From Streptomyces sp. NBC_00557 (GTDB lineage Bacteria > Actinomycetota > Actinomycetes > Streptomycetales > Streptomycetaceae): 64,000 nt of DNA. The stretch is taken from assembly GCF_036345995.1 (NCBI RefSeq), contig NZ_CP107796.1, positions 3,906,001-3,970,000 of the forward strand, written 5' to 3'. Below, one piece after another: positions 34,855 through 43,826 of this stretch. Numbering within the stretch: position 1 is the first letter of the stretch; the number at the start of each line of letters is the position of its first letter. The position numbers were made by a program, and so were the translations under genes. The notes below the pieces were generated by a model. The model was not told where the DNA came from, searched no databases, and saw nothing but the letters and a program-made list of their open reading frames with translations.

Positions 34855-35520
34855 TCAGGCGTCGAGGTCGTCGGCGAAGTGCCGGAACCCGTGCCGGTCC
34901 CGGTGCAGCCCCCACAGGGTCCGAGCCAGCACGGCCGGGTCCTTGCGCGCGTGCCCCGGGGTGATGGCACCCGGGATCACCAGCTGGGCGACGTGGATGT
35001 CCTCGCCCGCGAGGCGTTCGTGCAGCAGATGGCCGTACGCGCTCTCCGCGGCGAACGCGATGGAGGTACCGGCCCGTTCGGTGTGCGGTACGGCGGCGGT
35101 GCCGCCGTTGACGAACAGGATCGTGCCTCGCCCCAGCCGGCGCATCCCGGGCAGCACCTGCTGCACGGCGGCGACGGCTCCGTACACGGAGAACTCGATG
35201 GGCCCCACGAGGTCCCGGTGCCTGGTCTCCAGCACGGGCCGCATGAAGTCCCGGTGCGGCACCGGGCTGTACTGGAGCACCTCGACGGTGCCCAGTTCGT
35301 CCGCGGCCCGGGCCAGGGCGGCGGACAGCTCCTCCGGTCTGCGCACGTCGGCGGTGAAACCCCGTGCCCGGACGCCGTCGCCGCCGAGGTCGCGCACCAG
35401 CGCGTCCAGCCGCTCGCGGTCCCGGGCGAAGAGGGCGACGGCGAACCCCTCCTGCCCGAACCGCCGTGCGACGGCGGCTCCGAGACCCGGTCCGGCACCC
35501 ACGATGGCGATGGTCGTCAT
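34855..35520 (-). CDS. Atypical short-chain dehydrogenase (SDR)
   Basis: 221 residues from the ATG at 35520; an ATG at 35529 is an alternative. The cofactor motif is TTIAIVGAGPGLGAAVARRFG, with Gly spacing of NAD(P)-binding SDRs, then ADVRRPEEL. The region where the catalytic Ser and YxxxK should lie reads VNGGTAAVPHTERAGTSIAFAAESA, with no Tyr and no Lys at the expected spacing. It may therefore have lost reductase chemistry, or be a cofactor-binding or regulatory SDR. Substrate unknown. Possibly co-transcribed with glpF. Confidence 0.85.
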   Translation of the reverse strand: MTTIAIVGAGPGLGAAVARRFGQEGFAVALFARDRERLDALVRDLGGDGVRARGFTADVRRPEELSAALARAADELGTVEVLQYSPVPHRDFMRPVLETRHRDLVGPIEFSVYGAVAAVQQVLPGMRRLGRGTILFVNGGTAAVPHTERAGTSIAFAAESAYGHLLHERLAGEDIHVAQLVIPGAITPGHARKDPAVLARTLWGLHRDRHGFRHFADDLDA

Positions 35521-35734
35521 GCCCTGCATCCGTACCGCGGACCGGGGCCGTCCACACTCACCGCCGAGCGTGCCGGACGGCGCGTGGCGCGATTGGGCCG
35601 TCCGGGTGCATCCGTCACCCGGACGGCCGAGCGTCGGCCGCTGAGCGCCACCCGGACGCCCTCGCGCGGCAAATATGGCGGGTAGCCGACGTCATGGCGT
35701 GCGCGGACCGCGAGCAGCAGGAGACAGACGACTT

Positions 35735-37456
35735 GTGAGCATCCTCAACGAACCCCATGGTGCCGCCGCGGCCGCGGAGTCGTACGAGAGTGAGATCCCG
35801 CTCAGGGGCAGGCAGCCCGGCAACGTCGTGGTGAAGTGGCTGACGACCACCGACCACAAGACGATCGGCACCCTGTACCTGGGCACGTCCTTCGCGTTCT
35901 TCCTGGTCGGCGGCCTGATGGCGCTGATCATGCGGGCCGAGCTGGCCCGGCCGGGCCTGCAGATCGTGTCCAAGGAGCAGTTCAACCAGCTGTTCACGAT
36001 GCACGGCACCGTGATGCTGCTGATGTTCGCGACGCCGCTGTTCGCCGGTTTCACCAACTGGATCATGCCGTTGCAGATCGGGGCGCCGGATGTGGCGTTC
36101 CCGCGGCTGAACATGTTCGCCTACTGGCTGTACCTGTTCGGCTCGCTCATCGCCGTGGGCGGCTTCCTCACCCCCGACGGCGCGGCCGACTTCGGCTGGT
36201 TCGCCTACACCCCGCTGACCGACGCGAAGTTCTCCATCGGACTGGGCCCGGACCTGTGGATCATGGGCCTGGCCTTCTCCGGTTTCGGCACGATCCTCGG
36301 CTCGGTCAACTTCATCACCACGATCATCTGCATGCGCGCCCCCGGCATGACCATGTTCCGCATGCCGATCTTCACCTGGAACGTGCTGCTGACCGGTGTC
36401 CTGGTCCTGCTGGCCTTCCCGGTGCTGGCGGCCGCGCTGTTCGCCCTGGAGGTGGACCGCCAGTTCGGCGCCCACGTCTACGACGCCGCGAACGGCGGCC
36501 CCCTGCTGTGGCAGCACCTCTTCTGGTTCTTCGGCCATCCGGAGGTGTACATCATCGCGCTGCCGTTCTTCGGCATCGTCAGCGAGATCATCCCCGTGTT
36601 CGCCCGCAAGCCGATGTTCGGCTACATGGGCCTGATCGCCGCGACCATCTCCATCGCGGGCCTGTCCGTGACGGTGTGGGCGCACCACATGTACGTCACC
36701 GGCGGCGTGCTGCTGCCGTTCTTCTCCTTCATGACCTTCCTGATCGCCGTGCCGACCGGTGTGAAGTTCTTCAACTGGATCGGCACCATGTGGAAGGGCA
36801 GCCTGTCGTTCGAGACGCCGATGCTGTGGGCGACCGGCTTCCTCGTCACGTTCCTCTTCGGCGGCCTGACCGGTGTCATCCTGGCCTCCCCGCCGATGGA
36901 CTTCCACGTCTCCGACTCGTACTTCGTGGTGGCCCACTTCCACTACGTCGTGTTCGGCACGGTCGTCTTCGCGATGTTCGCGGGCTTCCACTTCTGGTGG
37001 CCGAAGTGGACCGGCAAGATGCTCGACGAGCGCCTCGGCAAGATCACCTTCTGGACGCTGTTCATCGGCTTCCACACCACGTTCCTGGTCCAGCACTGGC
37101 TGGGCGCCGAGGGCATGCCGCGCCGGTACGCCGACTACCTGGCCGCCGACGGCTTCACCGCCCTGAACACGCTCTCCACGATCGGCTCGTTCCTGCTCGG
37201 CCTGTCGATGCTGCCGTTCCTCTACAACGTGTGGAAGACGGCCAAGTACGGCAAGCCGGTCGGCGTGGACGACCCCTGGGGGTACAGCCGTTCCCTGGAG
37301 TGGGCGACCTCCTGCCCGCCGCCGCGGCACAACTTCGTCACCCTGCCGCGGATCCGCAGCGAGTCCCCGGCGTTCGACCTGCACCACCCCGACATCGCGA
37401 TGGGCGAGCACGCGCTGCAGGCCCCGGCGGGGATGCCCGACCGGAGCCAGGGGTGA
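35735..37456 (+). CDS. ctaD: Cytochrome c oxidase subunit I (orphan copy)
   Basis: 573 residues, GTG at 35735 preceded by a CAGGAGA site. It has the twelve-helix heme-copper oxidase fold. The low-spin heme ligands are His90 (TMHGTVM) and His403 (HFHYVV), the CuB ligands His268, His317 and His318, and the crosslinked Tyr272 (HPEVY); His401 is the heme a3 ligand. It reduces O2 and pumps protons. The usual ctaC, ctaE and qcr neighbours are absent, so this is probably a second ctaD used under particular conditions. Its stop overlaps the start of a small membrane gene. Confidence 0.96.
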   Translation: MSILNEPHGAAAAAESYESEIPLRGRQPGNVVVKWLTTTDHKTIGTLYLGTSFAFFLVGGLMALIMRAELARPGLQIVSKEQFNQLFTMHGTVMLLMFATPLFAGFTNWIMPLQIGAPDVAFPRLNMFAYWLYLFGSLIAVGGFLTPDGAADFGWFAYTPLTDAKFSIGLGPDLWIMGLAFSGFGTILGSVNFITTIICMRAPGMTMFRMPIFTWNVLLTGVLVLLAFPVLAAALFALEVDRQFGAHVYDAANGGPLLWQHLFWFFGHPEVYIIALPFFGIVSEIIPVFARKPMFGYMGLIAATISIAGLSVTVWAHHMYVTGGVLLPFFSFMTFLIAVPTGVKFFNWIGTMWKGSLSFETPMLWATGFLVTFLFGGLTGVILASPPMDFHVSDSYFVVAHFHYVVFGTVVFAMFAGFHFWWPKWTGKMLDERLGKITFWTLFIGFHTTFLVQHWLGAEGMPRRYADYLAADGFTALNTLSTIGSFLLGLSMLPFLYNVWKTAKYGKPVGVDDPWGYSRSLEWATSCPPPRHNFVTLPRIRSESPAFDLHHPDIAMGEHALQAPAGMPDRSQG

Positions 37457-37809
37457 GCGGTCCGCCCCGGCGCCTGCCCATGCAGGGGGCCGACGACGCG
37501 CTCGCCAACCAGGTCGAGGGCTATCTGCTGTGGCAGGCCCGGATCGCCGAGGCGGAGCAGCGGGCCCGGGAGTTCACCGGCCCGCTGGAGTGGCTGACGA
37601 CCGCGCAGCGCGAGGAGGTCGAACGCCGCTACACCGCCGACAGCCTGGCCCGGGCCCGCGCCGACCTGGAGCGCATCGCGGCCCGCTGCGTGTCCCTGCG
37701 CGCCGAGTACGAACACCGCTACCGGGACCTCAAGCGCCGCTGCCTGGCCGTCACCCTCGCCGTCTGCGCGCTCTGCGCGGCCCTGGCGGGGCTCCTGGTA
37801 CTCCTGTGA
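37453..37809 (+). CDS. Small membrane protein coupled to ctaD (118 aa)
   Basis: The GTG at 37453 overlaps the ctaD TGA by 3 bases (GTGA), so translation is coupled. Residues 15-90 are helical and charged ([20 protein letters not shown], then [38 protein letters not shown]), followed by one C-terminal membrane helix ([20 protein letters not shown]). The topology is a cytoplasmic coiled coil with a tail anchor. I recognise no family. Its position suggests a helper or accessory subunit of this orphan oxidase. Confidence 0.82.
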   Translation: MSGPPRRLPMQGADDALANQVEGYLLWQARIAEAEQRAREFTGPLEWLTTAQREEVERRYTADSLARARADLERIAARCVSLRAEYEHRYRDLKRRCLAVTLAVCALCAALAGLLVLL

Positions 37810-37831
37810 CCCGGCCGGCGGCCCCCGCTGC

Positions 37832-37850
37832 CCGGACGCACGCCGTCCGG
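37832..37850. terminator. Convergent hairpin terminator
   Basis: CCGGACG (37832-37838) and CGTCCGG (37844-37850) form a perfect 7-bp stem with a 5-nt loop between two convergent genes. Probably a shared terminator. Confidence 0.5.
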
Positions 37851-37852
37851 AC

Positions 37853-38560
37853 TCACGCCATCCAGAAGAAGACCGCCGTCATCCGCTTCTCCTCCAGCGT
37901 CGTGCCGTGGTACGCCGTCGCGCTGTGCACCAGGTTGGCGTTGTAGAGGAGCAGGCGGTTGTACCGGTGGGGGACGCGGACGTCCTCCTCGAAGTGGCCG
38001 GCGGGCACGAAACGGGTGCCGAGGGCCTCGACGAGGTTGTTGTGCGGGGCCTGGACGATGTTGCCGCCGAGCCGGCCGCCCGGCAGGGACTGGCGGTAGA
38101 ACGCGGTGCCGCAGGCCCCCGGCACATGGGGGTTGAGGTAGAGCACCGCCGCGTACCGGCACAGGGCGCGGGAGTCGGTGTGCGGGCGGGGCTCGCTCTC
38201 GCCCTCGCCGACCACCTGGACGCAGTTGTGGTTGAGGGTGCCGCCGCCGGGCGCCTGCTGCACCCACAGCTCCTTCGCCCCCGTCGCCTTCTTCACCAGC
38301 CGCTCGATCACGGCGAGTTCACCGGGCTCGAGTCCCGGCATGGCGCGCAGGCCGGGCCAGGTCTCGGAGGTGTACGGGTAGCCCTTGACCCAGTCGTCCT
38401 TGGCCAGGCAGCGCTCCCGTACGGCGTCGACGTCGGGCAGGGCGTCGTCGATGACCCAGTAGTCGCGGCCCTTGGTGGGCTTGCGGTAGGGCAGGACGGG
38501 AAGGGCGGCGCCGCCCGGGGGGCGGGGCGCGGGCAGACGGGACGGCGGTTGTGGGGGCAT
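37853..38560 (-). CDS. DUF6445-family iron/2-oxoglutarate-type oxygenase
   Basis: 235 residues, ATG at 38560. The double-stranded beta-helix ligand set appears as PRPHTDSRAL (His and Asp), then LVHSATAYHG (distal His) and KRMTAVFFWMA (Arg for 2-oxoglutarate). The pattern with YAAVLYLNP and CGTAFYRQ is that of DUF6445. Probably an Fe(II)-dependent hydroxylase of a small metabolite or protein side chain; substrate unknown. It is convergent with the ctaD unit and divergent from the DUF4142 gene. Confidence 0.82.
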   Translation of the reverse strand: MPPQPPSRLPAPRPPGGAALPVLPYRKPTKGRDYWVIDDALPDVDAVRERCLAKDDWVKGYPYTSETWPGLRAMPGLEPGELAVIERLVKKATGAKELWVQQAPGGGTLNHNCVQVVGEGESEPRPHTDSRALCRYAAVLYLNPHVPGACGTAFYRQSLPGGRLGGNIVQAPHNNLVEALGTRFVPAGHFEEDVRVPHRYNRLLLYNANLVHSATAYHGTTLEEKRMTAVFFWMA

Positions 38561-38822
38561 GCGGCGAATCTAGGACCGCGCTTCGTCGCCTTCTCCCGGA
38601 GACCGGTCAACGTTTCACCAACCGTTTGTCATGCACACCAACACATGGCAATCCGTGGCGGAGTCCCGGCCCCGCGCCACCGCGTACGCGTCCTGCGCGC
38701 CCTGGGCGCACTTTTTACCCGCGCCACCGATACGAATCGCTCCCGCGTCCGTATTGCTGTGCGTCCGAACCGCCCGGAGCCGCCGTCGCCCTGGGCGGAT
38801 CCACGACCGGGCAGGAGGCACG

Positions 38823-39596
38823 GTGCGCTTTTCGCGGAACGCGACGGGAACTCTCTTCGTGGGCGGTGCGATGGCCATGACGCTCGCGGCCCTCGCCTAC
38901 CCGAGCATGCTCGGCCTGACCAAGGCCACCACCGCCCAGGACCGCATCATCGCGAACACCCAGTGGGGCCCGCTCACCGAGCAGGACCGGGACTTCGTGG
39001 TGAAGGTGCGGTCGGCCGGCCTGTGGGAGTACCCGGTGGGACAGATGGGGCTGCAGAAGGGCACCACGCCGGGCGTCATCACGGCCAGCAAGCACCTGAT
39101 CGACGGGCACGCCGCGCTGGACACCACCTGCCGCAAGATCGCCCCGCTGCTTAACATCACCCTGCCCAACCTGGCCAGCCCCCAGCAGCAGGGCTTCGTC
39201 AGCCAGTTGAAGGCGGACAACGGGAAGAAGTTCGACACCGACTTCGCCAACATCCTGCGGATGACGCACGGCGCGATCTTCAACGCCATCGCGAAGATCC
39301 GGTCCACCACCAAGAACTCGCTGGTGCGCGCCCTCGCCGACCAGGCCAACGACACCGTGCTGGACCACATGACGGTGATGGAGAAGACCGGTCTCGTCGA
39401 CTTCGACCAGACCCTCTTCCAGCAGACGACCCCGCCGAAGCTGCCCGCCTCCGACCTGACCCCGCCGCCCCCGGCCCCCGGCCAGCAGCAGGTGGTGCTC
39501 ACCCCGCCGCCGACCGCCACGTCGACGCCGGTCGACCTCAGCGGGCTGACCGGCGGCAACGCGTCGGGGCCGAGCCCGAGCCCGACGGTGCGCTGA
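38823..39596 (+). CDS. DUF4142-family secreted protein
   Basis: 257 residues, GTG at 38823 with GGAGG 4 nt upstream (38814-38818). An N-terminal hydrophobic segment (LFVGGAMAMTLAALAYPS) acts as signal or anchor. The DUF4142 ferritin-like helical domain follows (LTEQDRDFVVKVRSAGLWE, then FVSQLKADNGKKFDTDFAN and MTHGAIFNAIAKIRS). The tail is Pro/Thr-rich. DUF4142 proteins are exported and of unknown function in Streptomyces; metal binding has been suggested for the fold. The start is divergent from the DUF6445 gene. Confidence 0.88.
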   Translation: MRFSRNATGTLFVGGAMAMTLAALAYPSMLGLTKATTAQDRIIANTQWGPLTEQDRDFVVKVRSAGLWEYPVGQMGLQKGTTPGVITASKHLIDGHAALDTTCRKIAPLLNITLPNLASPQQQGFVSQLKADNGKKFDTDFANILRMTHGAIFNAIAKIRSTTKNSLVRALADQANDTVLDHMTVMEKTGLVDFDQTLFQQTTPPKLPASDLTPPPPAPGQQQVVLTPPPTATSTPVDLSGLTGGNASGPSPSPTVR

Positions 39597-39605
39597 GCGG
39601 TCCGC

Positions 39606-41264
39606 TCAGCCGAGCCAGACCGTGGTGTCCGGCGGCAGGGTCCGGGCGTCGGGCAGGGGCGTGCTGGCCAGCAGCGGCTCGCCCGGCGGCAGCGGTACGG
39701 GCCCGCCGCCGAGGTTGGTCACGCACCGCCAGCCCTCGCGGCGGGTGAAGTCCAGGACCCCGGCGGGGCTGTCGGCCGCCCAGGTCAGCGTCTCGCCCTC
39801 GAGCAGCTTGCGGCGCAGCCGCAGGGCGGTGCGGTACAGCTCCAGGGTGGAGCCCTCGGCGCCCGCCTGGGCCTCGACGGCGTACCGGGCGAAGGAGGAC
39901 GGCTGGGGCAGCCACGCCGCGCCGGGCCCGAAGCCGTACGACGGTCCGCTCGTCGTCCACGGCAGCGGCACCCGGCAGCCGTCGCGGCCCTTGCGGACAT
40001 GGCCGGTCTGCTCCCAGATCGGGTCCTGGAGGACCTCGGTGGGCAGGTCGGCGACCTCGGGCAGGCCGAGCTCCTCGCCCTGGTAGAGGTACGCCGATCC
40101 GGGCAGCGCCAGCATGAGCAGGGTCGCGGCGCGGGCCCGGCGCAGCCCGGCCGCGGCGTCCAGTGCGGGCGCGGTGCCGCCGGACATCAGCCAGGCGTCC
40201 GGGTCGGTGCCGGGCGGCAGCATCAGCCGGGAGGCGTGGCGTACGACGTCGTGGTTGGACAGCACCCAGGTGGCGGTGGCGCCGGCGGCCCGCGCGGTGG
40301 CCAGTTCGTCGGTGATGACGCGGCGCAGCTCGTCCGCGTCCCACCCGGCCTCCAGGTACTCGAAGTTGAAGGCCTGGCCGAGTTCGTCGGGGCGCGCGTA
40401 CAGCGCGCGGCGGGCGCCCGGGACCCAGGCCTCGGCGACCGCCGTGCGCGGCGGGCTGTAGGCGTCGAACACCTTGCGCCAGTCCCGGTAGATCTCGTGC
40501 ACCTCGTCGCGGTCCCAGTACGGGTGGCTGCCCGGCGGCACCAGCGGCAGGGCCGTCTCGCCGGTCGCGCCGATGCCCCCGATGTCCCGCAGCGGCTCGG
40601 AGAGGTCCTTGGCCAGGCCGTGGGCGACGTCGACGCGGAAGCCGTCCACGCCCCGGTCGGACCAGAAGCGCAGGGTGGCGCGGAAGTCGGCGCGGACCTG
40701 CTCGTGGTCCCAGTTGAGGTCGGGCTGTTCGGGGGCGAACAGGTGCAGGTACCACTCGCCGTCCGCGGTGCGGGTCCAGGCGCTGCCGCCGAAGACGGAC
40801 GGCCAGTCGGTGGGCGGGAGTTCGCCGTGCGCGCCCCGGCCGGAGCGGAAGACGTAGCGCTCGCGGGCCGGGGAGCCGGGGCCGGAACGCAGGGCCTCCT
40901 GGAACCAGGGGTGCTGGTGCGAGGTGTGGTTGGGGACGAGGTCGACGACGACCTTCAGGCCGAGCCGGTGGGCCTCGGCGACCAGGGCGTCGAAGTCGTC
41001 CAGGGTGCCGAGGCGGGGGTCGACGTCCCGGTGGTCGGCGACGTCGTAGCCGCCGTCGGCCAGTTCGGAGGGGTAGAACGGGCTCAGCCACAGGGCGTCG
41101 ACGCCGAGCGCGGCGAGGTGGTCGAGGCGGCGCGTGATGCCGCGCAGGTCGCCGAGCCCGTCGCCGTCGGCGTCGGCGAAGCTGCGCGGATAGACCTGGT
41201 AGATGACGGCCTGGCGCCACCAGTCGGGGTTCTTGGAGGAGAGGTCCGGAAAGCGGTCTGCCAT
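39606..41264 (-). CDS. GH13 alpha-glucosidase
   Basis: 552 residues. The ATG at 41264 follows AAGGGAG. The GH13 barrel motifs are in order: region I DLVPNHTSHQHPWF, region II GFRVDVAHGL (nucleophile Asp), region III AVAEAWV (acid Glu) and region IV LSNHDVVRH. The C-terminal beta domain ends VWLG. Length and QAVIYQVYPRSFADADGDGLGDL match the oligo-1,6-/alpha-glucosidase group such as Streptomyces AglA. No signal peptide, so it acts on imported maltose or isomaltose. No transporter is adjacent. A palindrome at 41297-41308 lies just upstream. Confidence 0.94.
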   Translation of the reverse strand: MADRFPDLSSKNPDWWRQAVIYQVYPRSFADADGDGLGDLRGITRRLDHLAALGVDALWLSPFYPSELADGGYDVADHRDVDPRLGTLDDFDALVAEAHRLGLKVVVDLVPNHTSHQHPWFQEALRSGPGSPARERYVFRSGRGAHGELPPTDWPSVFGGSAWTRTADGEWYLHLFAPEQPDLNWDHEQVRADFRATLRFWSDRGVDGFRVDVAHGLAKDLSEPLRDIGGIGATGETALPLVPPGSHPYWDRDEVHEIYRDWRKVFDAYSPPRTAVAEAWVPGARRALYARPDELGQAFNFEYLEAGWDADELRRVITDELATARAAGATATWVLSNHDVVRHASRLMLPPGTDPDAWLMSGGTAPALDAAAGLRRARAATLLMLALPGSAYLYQGEELGLPEVADLPTEVLQDPIWEQTGHVRKGRDGCRVPLPWTTSGPSYGFGPGAAWLPQPSSFARYAVEAQAGAEGSTLELYRTALRLRRKLLEGETLTWAADSPAGVLDFTRREGWRCVTNLGGGPVPLPPGEPLLASTPLPDARTLPPDTTVWLG

Positions 41265-41296
41265 GCGGGCTCCCTTCGGGGGTGGACGACAGTACA

Positions 41297-41308
41297 GGAC
41301 ATCTGTCC
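41297..41308 (-). promoter_or_regulatory. Candidate operator upstream of the glucosidase
   Basis: GGACATCTGTCC is a 12-bp inverted repeat (5-bp arms) 33 bp before the glucosidase start codon. It could bind a sugar-responsive repressor; not tested. Confidence 0.35.
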
Positions 41309-41407
41309 CCATTGCCCGGAAAAGGAACCCTTGCGTCTCCGGCGGTTCGGCCGCGTGCGGTGGCCGCGCGGAGGGGCCGTTCACTTCCCCGGCGGAGCCT
41401 GGACGCG

Positions 41408-42376
41408 CTACGGCCGCTCCACCGCGTCCAGGTACAGCTTCACGTAACGCTCCACGTCCACCTCCAACGCCACGTCGACCAGCGCCTGTTCGCGCGCGCC
41501 CTCGTGGATCTCCGACTCGCCGGGGCGGGGGCGGCGGTCGACCAGGGTCTGGCCCCGGGTGGGGCCGGGGGCGAGGGCGACCTCCACCGGGAGGAGCCGG
41601 GTACTGATGCCCTGCGGGTCGACGACCGCGCACACCGCGCCCGCGTCGCCGAGTCCGCCCGCCTCCTCGGCCTCCGGGGCCTCGCCCTGGAAGGTCGGCC
41701 GGTGGGCGAGGAGGTCGCCGGCCAGGCGGGTGCCGGGGTCGGTGCTCGCGCGCATCCGGTGCACGTCGGCGGCGGGCACGACGACCTGCATGAAGACGTC
41801 GAGGCCGTACATCGTGATCGGCACCCCGGCGGTGAGCAGGATCGCCGCCGCCTCCGGATCGTGCCAGACGTTGAACTCGGCGACCGGCGTGGCGTTGCCG
41901 GTGGCCACCGCGCCGCCCATGAACACGATCCGCTCGATGTTGCCGGTCACCTCCGGGTGGGTGCGCAGCAGCAGGGCGATGTTCGTCAGCGGCGCGGTCG
42001 GGATCAGGGTGACCGGGCGCGGGGAGGCCAGGATCTCGCGCCGCAGGAGCGTCACGGCGTCCACGTCCGCCGGGGCCCGGGACGGCGCGGGCAGGCCCAG
42101 GTCGCCCATGCCGTCGGAGCCGTGCACGTGCCGCGCCGAGCGCGCCGGCTCGATCAGCGGGCGCGCCGCGCCCCGGCCCACGGGGATCTCCGGGGCGCCC
42201 GCCCGCTCCAGCACGGTCAGGGTGTTGCGGACCACGCCGTCGACGTCCGTGTTCCCGGCGACGCAGGTCACCGCCCGCAGATCGAGGCCCGGGTGGCGCA
42301 CGGCCAGCAGCAGCGCGAGGGCGTCGTCGACACCGGTGTCGCAGTCGATGATCACGGGGGTGGGCTGACCGGTCAC
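41408..42376 (-). CDS. Inosine/uridine-preferring nucleoside hydrolase
   Basis: 322 residues, GTG at 42376 with GGAAGGAG upstream. The family signature is PVIIDCDTGVDDALALLLA (DTDxGxDDA-like calcium site), followed by AVTCVAGNTDVDGVVRNTL and the later FMGGAVATGNATPVAEFNVWHDPEAA. The C-terminal Asp ligand lies in GLGDAGAVCAVVDP. It hydrolyses nucleosides to base and ribose in salvage. The intracellular location follows from the lack of signal sequence. It lies between the glucosidase and ThrRS genes on the same strand. Confidence 0.93.
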   Translation of the reverse strand: MTGQPTPVIIDCDTGVDDALALLLAVRHPGLDLRAVTCVAGNTDVDGVVRNTLTVLERAGAPEIPVGRGAARPLIEPARSARHVHGSDGMGDLGLPAPSRAPADVDAVTLLRREILASPRPVTLIPTAPLTNIALLLRTHPEVTGNIERIVFMGGAVATGNATPVAEFNVWHDPEAAAILLTAGVPITMYGLDVFMQVVVPAADVHRMRASTDPGTRLAGDLLAHRPTFQGEAPEAEEAGGLGDAGAVCAVVDPQGISTRLLPVEVALAPGPTRGQTLVDRRPRPGESEIHEGAREQALVDVALEVDVERYVKLYLDAVERP

Positions 42377-42426
42377 GGCGGGCTCCTTCCGTCACGCCGA
42401 CCTTAGATCAGGACGGACCGGCGCGG

Positions 42427-43653
42427 TCACTCCCACAGGGCGGTACCGCGCGCCCGCACCCGGCCGGCGATCCGGTCCAGCAGTTCGGGGACCGGCAGCT
42501 CCCCGGGCCGCCCGCCGCCGCGCAGCCGTACGGCCGCCCGGCCGGCCCCGGCCTCCCGCGCGCCGATCACCGCCTGGTACGGCACCAGGCGCGCGGCGCG
42601 GATCCGGGCGCCGAGGGTGCCCTCGGCCGGACCGGCGGCTTCGGCGCGCAGGCCCAGCGCCACGGCCTCCCGCACGACCCGGGCCGCCTGCTCCCGCTGT
42701 TCGTCGGAGACCGGCAGCACCACCAGCTGGACGGGCGCCAGCCAGGCCGGGAAGGCGCCGGCGTGCGCCTCGATCAGGTGGGCGACGGCCCGCTCCACGC
42801 TGCCGATGATGCTGCGGTGCACCATCACCGGGCGGTGCCGGGCGCCGTCCGCGCCGATGTACTGCAGGTCGAAGCGGGCCGGCTGGTGGAAGTCGATCTG
42901 CACGGTGGACAGGGTGGACTCGCGCCCGGCCGGGTCGGCGATCTGCACGTCGATCTTCGGGCCGTAGAAAGCCGCCTCGCCCTCCGCCTCCTCGTAGGCG
43001 ACGCCCGACTCCTCCAGCACCTGCCGCAGCAGCCCGGTGGCCCGGCGCCACAGCTCCGGGCCGGCGACGTACTTGCCGCCCTCGCCGGGCAGCGACAGCC
43101 GGTGCCGTACGGCCTCGATGCCCAGGTCGGCGTAGGCGCGGGCGATCAGCTCCAGCGCGGCGCGGGCCTCCTCGACCGCCTGGTCCAGGGTGCAGAAGAC
43201 GTGCGCGTCGTTGAGCTGGATGGCGCGCACACGGGTCAGTCCGCCGAGGACGCCGGACAGTTCGGCGCGGTGCATGCTGCCCACCTCGGCGATCCTGAGC
43301 GGCAGTTCGCGGTAACTGCGGGAGCGGGACCGGTAGATCAGGGCGTGGTGGGGGCACAGGCTCGGGCGCAGCACGACCTCCTCGGCGCCCAGCCTCATCG
43401 GCGGGTACATGTCGTCGCTGTAGTGGTCCCAGTGCCCGGAGATCTCGTACAGCTCCCGTTTGCCGAGCACGGGCGAGTACACGTGCCGGTACCCGGCAAG
43501 GCGTTCGGCCTCGCGGATGTACTCCTCCAGGGTGTGCCGTACGACCGCGCCGTCGGGCAGCCAGTACGGCAGGCCGGCGCCGATCAGCGGGTCGGTGCCG
43601 AAGAGGCCGAGTTCACGGCCGAGGCGGCGGTGGTCGGGGATCTGCTCGTTCAT
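42427..43653 (-). CDS. thrS: Short threonyl-tRNA synthetase lacking TGS and editing domains
   Basis: 408 residues. The ATG at 43653 follows GGAGGAA. Only the class II core and anticodon domain are present: motif 1 region RRLGRELGLFG...GLPYWLPDGAVVRHTLEEY, motif 2 region YRELPLRIAEVGSMHRAELSG, Zn ligands Cys/His/His (LRPSLCPHHALIY, then DAHVFC, then VMVHRSIIGSVERA as motif 3). The anticodon domain starts at PVQLVVLPV. The full ThrRS (about 650 residues) has an N-terminal editing module, absent here. This is probably a second, inducible ThrRS, controlled by the threonine attenuator directly upstream. Confidence 0.92.
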   Translation of the reverse strand: MNEQIPDHRRLGRELGLFGTDPLIGAGLPYWLPDGAVVRHTLEEYIREAERLAGYRHVYSPVLGKRELYEISGHWDHYSDDMYPPMRLGAEEVVLRPSLCPHHALIYRSRSRSYRELPLRIAEVGSMHRAELSGVLGGLTRVRAIQLNDAHVFCTLDQAVEEARAALELIARAYADLGIEAVRHRLSLPGEGGKYVAGPELWRRATGLLRQVLEESGVAYEEAEGEAAFYGPKIDVQIADPAGRESTLSTVQIDFHQPARFDLQYIGADGARHRPVMVHRSIIGSVERAVAHLIEAHAGAFPAWLAPVQLVVLPVSDEQREQAARVVREAVALGLRAEAAGPAEGTLGARIRAARLVPYQAVIGAREAGAGRAAVRLRGGGRPGELPVPELLDRIAGRVRARGTALWE

Positions 43654-43715
43654 CGGGGTTCCTCCGCGGGTCCGGTGGGCGGGGCGAGGAACCGGGAGGA
43701 CGCGGCAACGCCGAA

Positions 43716-43739
43716 GCCCCGGGGCGCTCGCCCCGGGGC
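43716..43739 (-). terminator. Attenuator terminator of the ThrRS gene
   Basis: GCCCCGGGGC occurs twice (43716-43725 and 43730-43739) and forms a perfect 10-bp stem with a 4-nt loop on the minus strand, followed by TTCGGCGTT, a weak U tract. It lies between the leader peptide stop and the ThrRS ribosome site. An alternative pairing uses bases 43729-43736 and prevents it. Confidence 0.75.
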
Positions 43740-43757
43740 CTGGATGCTGGTCAGCTG

Positions 43758-43820
43758 TCAGCGCGCCGGGACGGTCTCCGGCGTCGTCGTGCTCTTCGGG
43801 CACTGCGGGGCGCGCTGCAT
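43758..43820 (-). CDS. Threonine-rich leader peptide (20 aa)
   Basis: The ATG at 43820 opens 20 codons ending in TGA at 43758. The peptide contains S-T-T-T-P-E-T: codons 11-13 are ACG ACG ACG (43790-43782) and codon 16 is ACC. It is placed upstream of a ThrRS gene and is followed by a terminator and a competing antiterminator, the standard layout of ribosome-mediated attenuation. When charged Thr-tRNA is scarce, the ribosome should stall at the Thr run and free the antiterminator. No ribosome site precedes it; the -10 placement suggests leaderless initiation. Confidence 0.78.
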   Translation of the reverse strand: MQRAPQCPKSTTTPETVPAR

Positions 43821-43826
43821 ACGGGG

